Assembly: GCA_000333855.2 (NCBI GenBank)
Contig: CM007320.1
Location: 102,620-166,619, forward strand
DNA: 64,000 nucleotides
Reading direction: 5' to 3'
From: Endotrypanum monterogeii
Lineage: Eukaryota; Euglenozoa; Kinetoplastea; Trypanosomatida; Trypanosomatidae
The notes beneath the pieces were generated by a model, which was given only the letters and a program-made list of their open reading frames with translations, had not been told where the DNA came from and ran no database searches. Below are positions 9,847 through 20,690 of this stretch, piece by piece. Both the position numbers and the translations under genes were made by a program. Position 1 is the stretch's first letter, and every line of letters starts with the position of its first letter.

Positions 9847-11292
9847 CTAAAAGAAGTTCGTCTTGAGGGAGCTGTACGTACCCAAACCGGACACCACAAC
9901 GCCGAAAACGAGCGTCATCCACGTAAACAGCACGTGCTGCCGCCCCACCTCCGCTGTCGTCCAGTAGCCGGAGCACAACGCAAAAAGAGCGGGAAAAAAG
10001 AAAGAGAGAGACCCTCCGCACACACCACCGAGGATATCGAAGAGGATGCGAATGTTTGGCACCGTGATGCCTATAAGCAACGCTAACAGGGCAAGAAGAC
10101 CAGCAATCGTGCGGGAGAGCCATTCTGGCACGGGATTCTCCTCGTCTCGGTAGCCCATCGCCATGACCAAAGAATCTCGCGTTGGGAAAATTGTGATGGG
10201 AAACGCCATGGTCACGGCGATGACCATACCGAGGTACCCTAGCTGGGCTGAATGGGAATCCAGGTGGGTGAAGTTCACCAGCACGTTTGGCTCAACGGCA
10301 TCACCAAAGCACATTGCCCCAAAGACTCCGGTGATCGTGTAGACAAGGGTGACCGTTGTCATGGAACAAATGGCGCAGAGACTCATTCGCTTGACTGAGC
10401 GATCCTTGAGCTCCTCGTAGATTCTTGGTGCTACCGGCTGACAGCAGTAGCTGAACACCATCGTGGAAAGTGCACTAATGCCCCCAAAGTCCCAGCGGAC
10501 CAACGGGGAGTGCGAAGTTGTGGGCGTGGGAGCGCTTTGACTGCCATCGTATGAGTCATGCCCGCTCCGTTCCGCAAACCGCTCGATGAGAGCACCTGCA
10601 AGCAACAGGGTGGACACAGTGCCGACGATGGAGGCATAACTCAGTGTTCGGATTTTACGTACAAGCGACAAGGGAAACATAATGAAAACCCAGAAAAGAA
10701 CTGTCACGGTGCGCCGGTCTACGCTCCGAAATAGTCCGGTTGCCTCCAGAAGGGGTCCCACTAAGTCAGCAATAACCACGACGTACATAACAGCCACACC
10801 CCAGCAGAAGACGACAACTATAATAGCCGTCATCTTTTCCGCCATGGGGCCCACCAGATCGCAAGCCAGCTCCTCATATGTCATGAGTTTCGTTAAGGAG
10901 CTCACCTTCGCCAGAAGATATACACTGTATATAGTCAGAACGCAGACTAACATGAGGATGATACTTCCGGTGAGGAGACCGCAATGCTGCATCGCATACG
11001 GCAAGGCGATAACACCTGCGCCGCAGGTAGCGGATGCAAGATTAAATGCACTCGAAACCAGACCGCCACCTTCAGTCACTAAGTAACGATCGAAAAAAAT
11101 CGGCGACAACGCCCGGAAGCTGCGGTCGCTCTGCGAAAATACGGGTACACTGTGTGCTCGCCGCATGCCAGGGAGTTTGGAACAGCTAGACTCGGTGTCT
11201 GTGAACGCTGTGTGTGAATACGACATGCGCGACTGAGCCCGAGTTGGTAGCATGGGGCTCGCCTCACTGAGCTTCAGGTCAATACGATTCAT
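9847..11292 (-). CDS. Amino acid transporter, AAAP family (481 aa)
   Basis: A polytopic plasma or organelle membrane permease of the amino acid/auxin permease family, the large trypanosomatid AAT family. About 75 hydrophilic N-terminal residues are followed by about 10-11 hydrophobic segments. The first contains the family hallmark: an unwound helix with SSAFNLASATCGAGVIALPYA (start residue about 80) that lines the substrate site. Later helices include FWVFIMFPLSLV and MVFSYCCQPVAP. The C-terminal helix ends in a short tail (SSLKTNFF). Length is typical for the family. The substrate cannot be read from the sequence; known family members carry arginine, lysine, proline or others. A single copy is visible, whereas these transporters are often in tandem arrays. 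ATG at 11292. Confidence 0.92.
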   Translation of the reverse strand: MNRIDLKLSEASPMLPTRAQSRMSYSHTAFTDTESSCSKLPGMRRAHSVPVFSQSDRSFRALSPIFFDRYLVTEGGGLVSSAFNLASATCGAGVIALPYAMQHCGLLTGSIILMLVCVLTIYSVYLLAKVSSLTKLMTYEELACDLVGPMAEKMTAIIVVVFCWGVAVMYVVVIADLVGPLLEATGLFRSVDRRTVTVLFWVFIMFPLSLVRKIRTLSYASIVGTVSTLLLAGALIERFAERSGHDSYDGSQSAPTPTTSHSPLVRWDFGGISALSTMVFSYCCQPVAPRIYEELKDRSVKRMSLCAICSMTTVTLVYTITGVFGAMCFGDAVEPNVLVNFTHLDSHSAQLGYLGMVIAVTMAFPITIFPTRDSLVMAMGYRDEENPVPEWLSRTIAGLLALLALLIGITVPNIRILFDILGGVCGGSLSFFFPALFALCSGYWTTAEVGRQHVLFTWMTLVFGVVVSGLGTYSSLKTNFF

Positions 11293-12002
11293 TCTTATTC
11301 GAGCATACAGTGAGGTTGAGATGAGGGAGCATCAAAAAAAAAAAAAGGGAGTGAGAAGGCAAGGAAAGAGAGAAGAAAGGGGGGGAAAGGCTCCAAGACG
11401 CCCACAGCTGAGAAAAACAGAATTCAAATCAAGGCAGCACAACAACAAAGAAGAGGCTGAACAAAAGAAAGACAAAACAGCGACCCGTAGGAGTACCAAA
11501 ACAGTGTGCGCCAAAGGGCGCACACAAAAAGAGGAGAGGGGAAAGAGACAAGCAAGAAAAAGGTGAACAAATAAAATGGATAGGAGAGATGGCAAAGACA
11601 CAGTCAACGTCAAGAACGAACTGGTAAAGCTGAAGGCAATGGAAAACTGAGCAAGTGCGGGCGCGAGGGCTGTGGGGCACACAGAGCGAGAGGGGGAGAG
11701 AGAAGGGGAGGGAAGCCCGAGTCTGATGCCAAGTTTCTAAAGGATTTAGAGGAAGGTAAGAGGGTGAGGGAACCTTTAAGAGAGCAGAACAATGTGAAAT
11801 AGGGGGGGGCACACACGGGGCAATACTCTCTCACAGGGGGTCACCAGGGCGAACTGATGCACCAGTCTTTCTTTACGTGCCTTTGGGAAACCTAGTGGTG
11901 AGTGTGTATACGTGTTTCGGTGTGTAGCAAAAAAAAAACGACTTAAAGACTGAAAAGACGCAAACAGAAATGCATGCACAACACAAACACACACACACAC
12001 AC

Positions 12003-12024
12003 AGGCAGGCAGGCAGGCAGGCAG
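12003..12024. repeat. (AGGC)n tetranucleotide repeat
   Basis: Five to six AGGC units. It is one of the few non-AT/GT simple repeats here and lies in the 5' region between the transporter and the TFIIA-like gene. Confidence 0.85.
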
Positions 12025-12466
12025 ACACCACGATGGACAAGAAAAGCAGTATACAAGCGTAGTGGGGACTCTACAGCTCCTCTCTTTCTTCCCTTCTAAA
12101 ACCCCTTTGTAGCAACTTGGCAGGAGAGTGGCGGCCTGTACTGCCGTATGGTCTGCGCACACTCTTCCCTTGTTTCCGTTCACACGACCTCTGCTCGCTG
12201 CGGCTATGTTAGCTGATATCTTTCGGTACCTAGTCTTCTCTAAAAAAAAGGGAAAACATGAATAAGATGATTGAAGTGCAGCACAGCGAACCGACACAAT
12301 TTATCATTTTGCGTGATCAAGAAGCACTGCAAAGAAGGAACGGTAAGCAGCAGAGCAAGGATGAACGATGAGGTCCTTTGAGTGCTGTTTAAGTATGAGA
12401 CGCGAGATACCTCGATCGCGGTCAACCTCTGAAACACTGTAAAGAGGGTGAGATACGCGAGAAATG

Positions 12467-12496
12467 TTGAGTGAGTGAGTGAGTCAGTGAGTGAGT
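12467..12496. repeat. (GAGT)n tetranucleotide repeat
   Basis: About seven GAGT units with one interruption (GTCA). Intergenic, no feature attached. Confidence 0.8.
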
Positions 12497-13578
12497 TTGT
12501 TTTCTATTTTTCACAGCAGCGTGACACGGAAGGGGAAGGGGGAGGAGGGGGAGATCCCATACGCATTACTGGAGCGTGTGCCTGTTCCCTTTCACGAAAA
12601 CCACATCGCAAAAGGAAAGAGAGAAGAAGATCGTCATAAACATCTGTGTAGCCTGAGTAACGTAGTGGACGACAAAACGGTGTGTGAAATGGGAAATGAA
12701 GGCGTTGGCTTGCAGAGATACCTCCGTCTGTTGATGTAAACATTCATTTTATGCTTCGCCATGTGGAAGAAAAAAAAAACCGCAGAGACCCGTCAAAGGG
12801 AAAAAAAAGGAGCAGTGAATTCGACACTCACCTCAAGAAAAAATATATTTTTTTTTCTTTGATTGTCTTTCTATTCCCTTTTGCTGACAAAGATGCCAAG
12901 AAAACAGACTTGTTTAGTGTGTTGGCGCCCGTGGTGCAACACCCCTGTGCATACGTCGATCTCTGTCCGTCGCACATACCCCGCCTGCGTTACGCAGAGG
13001 CCGTCCACACACAGACACACACGTGCGATGCTGTCCAGGCCAAATCCGCTTTCTGCAGAGAATTCATATCGCCCTCCCCCCTCCCCCCCCCACACACACA
13101 CCACCCCCGCCTTTGGAGGTTGCCGCTCGTGACCACACAATGAGAAAGATCGAGCGACGAAAACAAAACGCCACAGGACGCGCAAATAAATAAATGTATA
13201 TGCATATATCTATGCATATATTCATCTATTTGAGTAGCATGCGGTGATATGTTTTGGTGCAATGAGGTGTTGCGTAGCGTCACTGTTCCCAAGTACACGC
13301 ATATCACAAAGCGACAGATCCCGCAGTTAGTCGTCACAACGATAGCAGCAGCAAGAAAGACACCGGTGCAAGAAAGGACAATGTATTCGACGAGAACCAT
13401 TCGATTTTATATATATATATATTTCTCTCGTTGCGTGAAAGACCCACGCCCCTCTCTCGATGATCGCGAGGAATGCTGGGACGCAGAGAAGAGATCATAC
13501 CTGGTCACCCCAGATGGAAACCGACCTACATTAGTTGTGTGCCCTGTCACTCTTACACAAGTATAAGCAGCGGCGGGC

Positions 13579-14118
13579 TCACGAGCGACGCTCACGCATT
13601 GCACGCACTTGCTTCACCTGGGTGGCCCCCGACTGAGCACCAACGTCTTTGAGGTGCACCCGAAGATAGTCTAGCTGCATCCTCTCCGATACGCCCAACT
13701 CGTTTCGTACTACCACTGTCGGGTCTTTGAGGAGAAGCGTCCACTCGTCATCAACCAAGCGGTACACGGGAAAAGCGATGTGGCTGTCATCGAGAGGTGC
13801 CTCACCCCCCTGCGAGGCCTCAACGGACATCTCATCAGTCCGCCCAGGAAGATCTGTGCTACCTTCGCCCTCCGCATCAGCAGGGACGTACAGTCCAGAG
13901 GCAGTTGACGTCACTGGAGCATAGCCGCCGCCACCTACAGAGCTCGGCGGGGGGGTATGCACTGAAACATGTGACATGAGAGGTGCCTCAGCGACTGAGG
14001 CCTGCATAGCCGCATCGAAAACGCGCCACAACTCCTCTTCCTGGCGGGGTGTCACAGCAGGCTGGATCTCCGCCAGCGCAGCAGCAAGTGCCAACCCTGG
14101 AATGCTCTGACGATACAT
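13579..14118 (-). CDS. TFIIA gamma-like transcription factor subunit (179 aa)
   Basis: The two ends of this protein match the two halves of the small (gamma) subunit of TFIIA. N-terminus: YRQSIPG..LAAAL.EI....TP......FDAAM follows the gamma pattern YR..T.G..L...L.E.......TP......FD.A. C-terminus (about 115-160): VYRLVDDEWTLLLKD matches YRF.D.VWTF.L.D, with Tyr119, Arg120, Asp124, Trp126 and Asp132 in register. The usual direct link between helices and beta-barrel is replaced by about 65 low-complexity Ser/Gly/Pro-rich residues. In trypanosomes a divergent TFIIA works with TRF4 and SNAPc at spliced-leader and small-RNA promoters, so this is probably the nuclear TFIIA-2 homologue. The family call rests on motif spacing by eye. 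ATG at 14118, AG at 14126 preceded by pyrimidines. Stop is TGA. Confidence 0.72.
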   Translation of the reverse strand: MYRQSIPGLALAAALAEIQPAVTPRQEEELWRVFDAAMQASVAEAPLMSHVSVHTPPPSSVGGGGYAPVTSTASGLYVPADAEGEGSTDLPGRTDEMSVEASQGGEAPLDDSHIAFPVYRLVDDEWTLLLKDPTVVVRNELGVSERMQLDYLRVHLKDVGAQSGATQVKQVRAMRERRS

Positions 14119-14497
14119 CAGAACCCTCCCACAGGTTTAATACAGGAGAAGTGGAGAAACAGTGGTACTCCACGAGACACAACTGATCGTGGCGCCAACA
14201 CACAAGAAGATACGTGTGTTTTGAACGCCACCCTGCGTGCGCCGTGTGGTGCGGCAGGGAGGGGGCTCAAGAAAATATACATGACCAATGGAAGAGAGAA
14301 AAGCAGAGATTGAGAGGAAGGGTACATGTAACGAAGAAAATCGATGTAGATGATGCGCAGAGTGACGAGGGATATGATGAGGAGTTCCCGAGTAGTTCTC
14401 GGGCCCATCAAAGTGGACTACACGGTATATGAGTACACACAGACGGTATACACGCAACAAGCAACACTACGGTGCCTGTCCCTCATGTCTTTTTCAG

Positions 14498-14533
<36 letters not shown>

Positions 14534-15774
14534 AAGTGACCACAGCAGGCCGACGACACGCTCGTCTCTCCAATCCGTTGCGCGGCCGCCCACTCTTGGA
14601 CCGAAAGTGCCACTGTACGCTGATCAAAAACAGTCCAAGTGGACGGTAATCGGGGCACCATCACTCACTGAGTATGCGGATATAAAACGAAAAAAAAATG
14701 GAGAGCTTTGTGTGTGTACACGTACCTGTGTGCAACAGCGACCGCGCCACTGCGCAACTTCCCAAAAGACTCATGGTGCTCATCTAAAGATAGACAAGAC
14801 TCATGCACGTGTTCCATGTTCAGATACGTAGATTCGATGTTTTCACTCGGTGACTGGAAGAGGCTGGAAGAAAGGAAAAGGGGGGAACGAACAGGAATGC
14901 TGCCCCAGGAAAAATTCACAGTGGCGTCGACAAGTGCTTGGGGTAGTACACAGAAGAGGGACGGCATAAGGGACAGAGAGAAATCTAGAGACCCACACAG
15001 GAAAAAAAAACAAAGAAAGACACAGCAAGGGAAAAAAAAAGGGACGTTTGAATTACTGGTGAAGTACCAAAATACACACGTCGCCACAAACACGTACGTA
15101 GGCAGAGAAGACGGTGCCTTCCTCTCTACTCATTCCCACTCTCTCCCTCCCTCCCAGCTGGCTTAATCCTACCCGCCGCACCTCATCATTTGACGCCCCC
15201 CCCCCTTCTCCCCACTTCACACATACCTTATGCACCCACCTCCCGGCTAGGTGCCGGAGGAAATTCAGTTAAAGCCCACATGAAACAAACCCACGCGCAC
15301 AGAGTGCTCCGGTGCGTATGTGTGTTTGTGTATATGCATGTATGCATGTGTGCATGTATGTGTGTGTGTCTGTGTGTGTGTGTGTGTGTGAAGATTTCCT
15401 GTAAAGAAAGTTGCGCACCGAAGTGCTGACAACAAAAAAAAAGGAGAAAGCGACGAAGTGCTCCCATACTCTCCTTTCCGACCGACCCACCTCCAAAGGG
15501 CACTCTGAAACAAGAAATCCACCAAGTCCTCACTCAGTGTTCACCCCTTTTCCCACATATGACATGTCCATATGTTTCCTCCGTGGCCCCACTACCAAGT
15601 ACACTTCAAAATACCACATGAATGGCTTCTCGGAAGAGCCCTAGTATGTGACTCGGCGGCCACGGGCATGCTGGCGTGGGTGTGAACAACGAGCCCCGTG
15701 ACAAAAAATATCAACATAGACGCCTCACACCCACTGCCTGAGATTACCGCATGAAAGAGAGCTAAGAAATATCT

Positions 15775-15818
<44 letters not shown>

Positions 15819-16466
15819 ATAGATAGGCATCGATAACATAGTGCTGGCCATGTAGGTGACAGTGGTCAAACCTCACTGTGGGTACCGGCATGACTAGAGC
15901 GACATGTTTGCCCTTGGGATCTGGTAGGCACCTTACCTCGTCTTTACACGACGTCATGAGATCCAGCCGGGTCCTGTGAGACAACGTGCCCTACACCTTT
16001 TTTGTTGTCTGTGTGTCTGTGTGTACCCTTTTTATGGTTTCCACACAGCGTACATGGGGACGTTGATGTCTGTTCACAGAGACAGCTGCGTATACATCTC
16101 TCGCCAACACAACCTGTTGTTTCTCTAATATACACCTCTAGCAATAAAGGGCATGTGCAGCTGCAAGAAAGTGGATTTGTGTGGACTCACCAGGCGGGGG
16201 GGGGACCATCTCACCGCCTATTCATAACGTGCATCCCCGCCCCTCCCTCGACGATAGTGTCAATGTGTACGACCCTTCCTTGTTCAAGGAAAACATAGAC
16301 AGGTAGGTGCAGTCGAGAAATACGGACGCAGCAAGGCGAGGCCCAAACACCAAGATGGTACCTGGCCCCGCGCGTACCAGCCAAGCCGCCCGCGTTGCAG
16401 ATGATACTCTGCCGAGCGCACCCTTTTTCTCCCCCTGTCTGCATTTGCTGTCCCGCACTCGCCGCA
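14119..16466. other. Intergenic with GT and AT microsatellites
   Basis: 2.35 kb with no supported gene. (TG)n at 14501-14531, a longer degenerate (TG)n/(TA) block at 15315-15391, and (AC)n grading into (AT)n at 15775-15817. A-runs at 14690-14698, 15002-15010 and 15031-15039. Open frames of up to about 150 codons on both strands run through these repeats and are not called. Confidence 0.55.
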
Positions 16467-17915
16467 TTAGCGGGAGTCTGAGGGAACACCTTTAATCCCG
16501 TAAATCTTTTCTAAAAATCGGCGGCGCTCCTCCAACGTCGCCCTCACCTTCGGGGACACGTCTGCCTTAGTCTCCCAAATCACGAGGGACGGCGACTCCC
16601 TCACCTGCTCCAGCATCTTAGTTTGGGCCTCATTGTGTACGTTGAGCGATGCGCATGCCCAGAGGGCGTTTACCCGCACCACAGGATCCATGGTTGCACC
16701 AGGGTACGCAGCAAACAGCTGAGTACAAACGTAGATGAGCTCGTCGTTACGCTCCTGCACGGCCGCGAAGCTGCTGAGAATGGTGGCAGCATCCGCCACA
16801 TCCACGTACCCCCCCTGCCTATGAAGCGCCACGAGTCGAGATGCGAGGAGTGGAAAGAGTTCGGCATCAAAAAGGTCGAAAGCGCTTAACGCGCTCAATA
16901 CAGTGGCGATCTCATCTGCACGAAAATCAGCAGATACCTTGCAGGCTCGCTCTGCCAGGGCTCCAAGTACGTCCTCCGAAGCGACGTCGGCTTCAAAGTA
17001 GGCATTGATCACCTTCGCGATGGACGCAGCATCAAAGGTGTCAGCGAGGGCCGTTATCCTAGCGCCAAGACTCTCCATGACCTCCGCCTTGCCACGCCCA
17101 GCACGCACCACGCACGACACCAGAGTAGCCATTAGAGGAGCTTGGAGCTCACCCAGTTGCCCTAGTAGACGCTGCTCATAGGCGATGAAGAGGTCATCAT
17201 CAATCTGCTGCAACTCCGTGAATGCGTCCAGGATGGTCAGGCTAATGATCGGCGACGCCTCCCCCACCTTCCGGAGAGCGTGGTCCCGGAGTGTCAACAT
17301 CAAAGCAGGATGATGGTACTTGACACGAGACACAGCGTACGCCACGTTTGCGATATGCGCAAGTGAGACACGCGGATCCTTCAGAACGGTGCTGCCGTTG
17401 TCGCACAGCGCCTTGTAAAGACTGGGGTGGTGCACCCCTGATCGACCATAGGCGTTGATGAGGACCGCTGTCGTAACGGCGTCCATGGTTCCCGCATTCT
17501 TTAGCAAAAGCGGGATGAACGTGAAGAGCACCTCGTGGAGGTGTCCACTGCGCAGGACAAGACAGCTGTGAACGATACGCGCGAGAGATGCTATGTCCAT
17601 TATCTTCTCACCATCGGCAGACATACTCGACTCCAAAACTGCGTTAAACGGTTGGCCCTTCGTTGTGTCTATGCGCAACTGCGATGCTACATAACATATT
17701 TTGCTGGCGGCCGCTGGAGTGTAAGCAGTCGCCAAGTCATCCAGAACCTCCACCTCGTAGAGCTGCCGTCCATAGCGCAGCAACTCCGTCCGTCGATCCT
17801 GCGCAGTCTGCAGCTGCTGTTGCACCTGATCAATAGAAGAAAGAAATGCGCTTGTGGTGATGCATCGGGTTACCGCAAAAGCGGTGGTGGTCGAGCAGGC
17901 GAGAACACGGCGCAT
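16467..17915 (-). CDS. Mitochondrial helical-repeat protein, HPR/OPR-like (482 aa)
   Basis: The N-terminus (MRRVLACSTTTAFAVTRCIT) is basic, Ser/Thr-rich and lacks acidic residues, a good mitochondrial presequence. The rest is a chain of helix pairs about 35-38 residues long. Repeated patterns include SLAHIANVAYAVSRVK, DAASIAKVINAYFEADV, RADEIATVLSALSAFDL and VADAATILSSFAAVQE. This (A/D)-x-x-(I/L)-(A/V)-x-(V/I)-x-x-A-(Y/F) style is seen in heptatricopeptide/octotricopeptide and FASTK-type RNA-binding proteins. Trypanosomatid mitochondria use many helical-repeat proteins for RNA editing and stability (the RESC/MRB1 complex and PPR proteins), so a role in mitochondrial RNA metabolism is plausible but inferred. 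The frame extends 12 codons upstream without an ATG; the ATG at 17915 is used. Stop is TAA. Confidence 0.78.
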   Translation of the reverse strand: MRRVLACSTTTAFAVTRCITTSAFLSSIDQVQQQLQTAQDRRTELLRYGRQLYEVEVLDDLATAYTPAAASKICYVASQLRIDTTKGQPFNAVLESSMSADGEKIMDIASLARIVHSCLVLRSGHLHEVLFTFIPLLLKNAGTMDAVTTAVLINAYGRSGVHHPSLYKALCDNGSTVLKDPRVSLAHIANVAYAVSRVKYHHPALMLTLRDHALRKVGEASPIISLTILDAFTELQQIDDDLFIAYEQRLLGQLGELQAPLMATLVSCVVRAGRGKAEVMESLGARITALADTFDAASIAKVINAYFEADVASEDVLGALAERACKVSADFRADEIATVLSALSAFDLFDAELFPLLASRLVALHRQGGYVDVADAATILSSFAAVQERNDELIYVCTQLFAAYPGATMDPVVRVNALWACASLNVHNEAQTKMLEQVRESPSLVIWETKADVSPKVRATLEERRRFLEKIYGIKGVPSDSR

Positions 17916-20414
17916 CCTAGGAGATGGTACGGATTTGGGTTCCTGCAGCAACGGACAACTACTGAAACACGGATGAATTGAGAGGAAAACACGAGAGATG
18001 ATCCCCGGGGGCGTCGACGGACAGCCTTTTTTTTTTTCCGGTCCCTACCCTCTTCCCTTATGAACGATATCCGCACAGAGACCAGAGAGCGCGAGGCGGG
18101 GAAGGTAAAAAAAAAACGCACCACACCGGTGGGTGTTATTGTTTTTTTTTCTGTGCTGTTACTGTTCGCGGCAGCGGAAGAACCCCTGAAATATGTAGCG
18201 AGGGGTATGTAGCAAATTAAGGGCGCCAGTGCACCGGAGCCTCGTTTTCCCAGGGTCGTCTCGTTTTCGTACGTGTTGGCGACGTAGAGGACAAGCGACA
18301 GTGGTCGATGCGTGGGGAGGACTCTTGGAACACGGGAAAGCCACGATGCGCTATTCGATGGTTGTCGCCGGTACGTAACTGTCAAAGGAGGGGGGAGACA
18401 CACGGGCAGAGCAGCACGAAAAGAGAGGCAGAGTAATCAAAACACGCGTCTGGGGGGAACTGTGATTTTTTAAAGCGGCACACAGAAGAAAATACGTGTA
18501 TCGATACAAAAAGGGGGGGCAGCGGAAAGAATCCTTCAACAACAACAAAAAAAAAAAACTCACCCACTCTTGCATGCCATATGTACCAGGCCGTGGAAAG
18601 GGGAGGGGGACACCAGGAGAGAAGAGAGAAGATAAAAAGATATAGAATCACCGTTGAGATCAAAAGCAACACTAACGTGAGGGTGAGAGGGAAAAAAAAA
18701 GGGGGGGGGTCTTGTCTAGTACATGCCTTCCTCGATCAGCCCCATGTGAACAGCTTCCGGCGTTCTTCCGCACTCGACTTCAGGAAGCCATGCCCCCTCC
18801 CCCTCCCCTTCACCCGCACTTTGACCTCAACACCGTTCCACGCAGCGGACCGGCGCACAACGATCTGAATGATGGTTAGGCATAGAGACATGCCTCAAGA
18901 ACACTGAAGTTATTTCACGCGTAGGCGATGTCGACTGTCGCAGAGAGGGACGCCTGGCTCGCATCTTATTCGTATTCGCTCCCGTGTTAACCCCCTCCCC
19001 CTTTTCCCCTCCTCAATTCTTCATTGAAACATCTAGTACATTGCAGAGATGCACACACATGTAAATAAATAAATAAATATATATATATATATATATATAT
19101 TTCTCTACGTGCACTGGTGATGCTGCGTGTGCCGTTGCGAAGATGCACCTATTGAGCGGAAGCTGAAGAAATTAAAAGGATGTTTGTACGTCGCAGCAGA
19201 TGGTGACACTCGCTGATGGACACACCAGATAGAAAAAGGGAGGAGGAGGAGGGAGAACAGCCGGTAACCGAGAAACAGTTCCGCTGCAGACTGAGGTGGA
19301 GGAGCGTGGGGAGGGGGGGGAAGGAAGGGAGAACAGCGAACCTCTACTGATAACCAAATATGTTTGGGTTGGTGTGTAAACGAGAAGATCAAAATATTTA
19401 AAAAAGAGAAGCAATGATGGACCTGAATCTGGGCGGACGAAACAGAGGAGGCAGAAAAAGATCGAGACGGGAAAAGGCGGGGGGTGCCAGTGTCGCCCAC
19501 ACACTTCCGCAGCCACCATGCGACGAGGAGACGTGAGGAGCAGTATGTACCATACATAAGACTTGTACGTGAGAGTTCAGAGGCTATGTGAAAAAAAAAA
19601 AATGACATACGAAGACGCACTGGGGCACAAGTGATACATTTTTAAAAGATCGCTGCTCTGTTATCGCTAAACAAAAGCTGCAGACGAAACAAAAGATTGT
19701 AGACAACACATAGACATACACAAAGAGATACGTACACACGCGCACACCACACCCTCCTCCTTCTACCCCACGAGTGCACCCCAGCGCCTCCAAGAAGTTC
19801 AGAGCACAGCATGCACAGATCTAAAGGGTACGAGGACAGGAGCAAAATCCATGAGTTTGTAGAGAGAATGGGGAAGAAAATGATGCTAATACAAGTAAGC
19901 CCCCTCCCCCATCCCATCCTTTTTTTCAAAAATCCTTATATACGACTCCTCCTTTTTTTCTGCGTGTGTGTGTGGATTACCGAAGTGGAGAATCCCCGGC
20001 ATATCTCGTCTATATGTCACTCCAGTCTAGTCGCCCCAAGACACACGGCACAGAGTCGCCATGATCACGGACACGACGCGCAGAGGACAGGTAAAACACG
20101 AATATAGGGAAAGGAGTGAGGAGAGAGATCGTGCGAGAGAGAGGGGGGAGCACACGCTAGAAAAGACGCTGACGCCGTCTCATCTGCACACAAGTAAGAC
20201 AGCACAAATGATTCCGCAGATATGGGAAAATGGAAAACAGACCAATAGTTGTAGTAGTACACAGCATCGGTTGCCATAATGAGCATCACAACAAGAACGA
20301 ATGCTCGGAAAGCAAGAACGATGGAGGAAGGGATATATATATATATATATATAGACAGTAAAAAAAGGGAGAAGAACCTCGTCGGTGATTTCGCTCGTGG
20401 GTGTGGTGGGAAAA

Positions 20415-20454
<40 letters not shown>

Positions 20455-20529
20455 ACTGATGGAAAACCCCTGGAGGATGAAAGGAAGACGCCTCCACCGG
20501 GATGGATACCCCGCCCCATGGCCCGACCA
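17916..20529. other. Intergenic with AT microsatellites
   Basis: 2.6 kb between the helical-repeat gene and the Ser-rich gene. It holds A/T runs near 18028, 18107 and 18548, a C-rich patch (18790-18815), (AAAT)n grading to (AT)n at 19063-19101, and (AT)n at 20333-20353 and 20417-20451. The last of these marks the left edge of the duplicated unit described below. No supported gene. Confidence 0.55.
20417..20451. repeat. (AT)n microsatellite at left edge of duplicated unit
   Basis: About 17 AT units. The same kind of run lies at 22459-22477 and 22791-22826, each time at a junction of the about 2.0-kb repeated unit. AT runs are therefore the likely recombination or assembly breakpoints. Confidence 0.85.
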
Positions 20530-20690
20530 CTATAACAGCCCCACATTCTTCATATACATGCGAGACTCATAACTTCCATAGCCATCACTGAGCGAGTCAT
20601 CATTCACCGCAGAAGGTACGCGCGCTCCCCCATCGTACACGGGAGTGGCTCCACTTGCTACGCTTTCGGGATCGGCGAAGGCGCCCGATT
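20452..20690. repeat. Repeat A, copy 1 (239 bp)
   Basis: This covers the last 161 bp of the Ser-rich gene plus 78 bp of its 3' flank. It matches 22479-22717 in the same orientation and at the same length, with two differences (20642 G versus C, 20686 C versus G) found by direct comparison. It begins the first copy of a tandem unit. Confidence 0.95.

Larger units (their letters stand above)
11293..13578. other. Intergenic, repeat-rich
   Basis: 2.3 kb without a supported gene. It holds an A-run (11335-11346) just upstream of the transporter start, an (AGGC)n repeat at 12003-12024, a (GAGT)n repeat at 12467-12496, C-runs near 13081-13090 and short (TA)n near 13408-13421. Open frames cross these repeats and look like chance frames. 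Confidence 0.55.

Noticed and set aside
14708..15166. 152-codon plus-strand frame
   Set aside because: Lys/Arg/Gln-rich translation of A-rich intergenic DNA, against the array direction.
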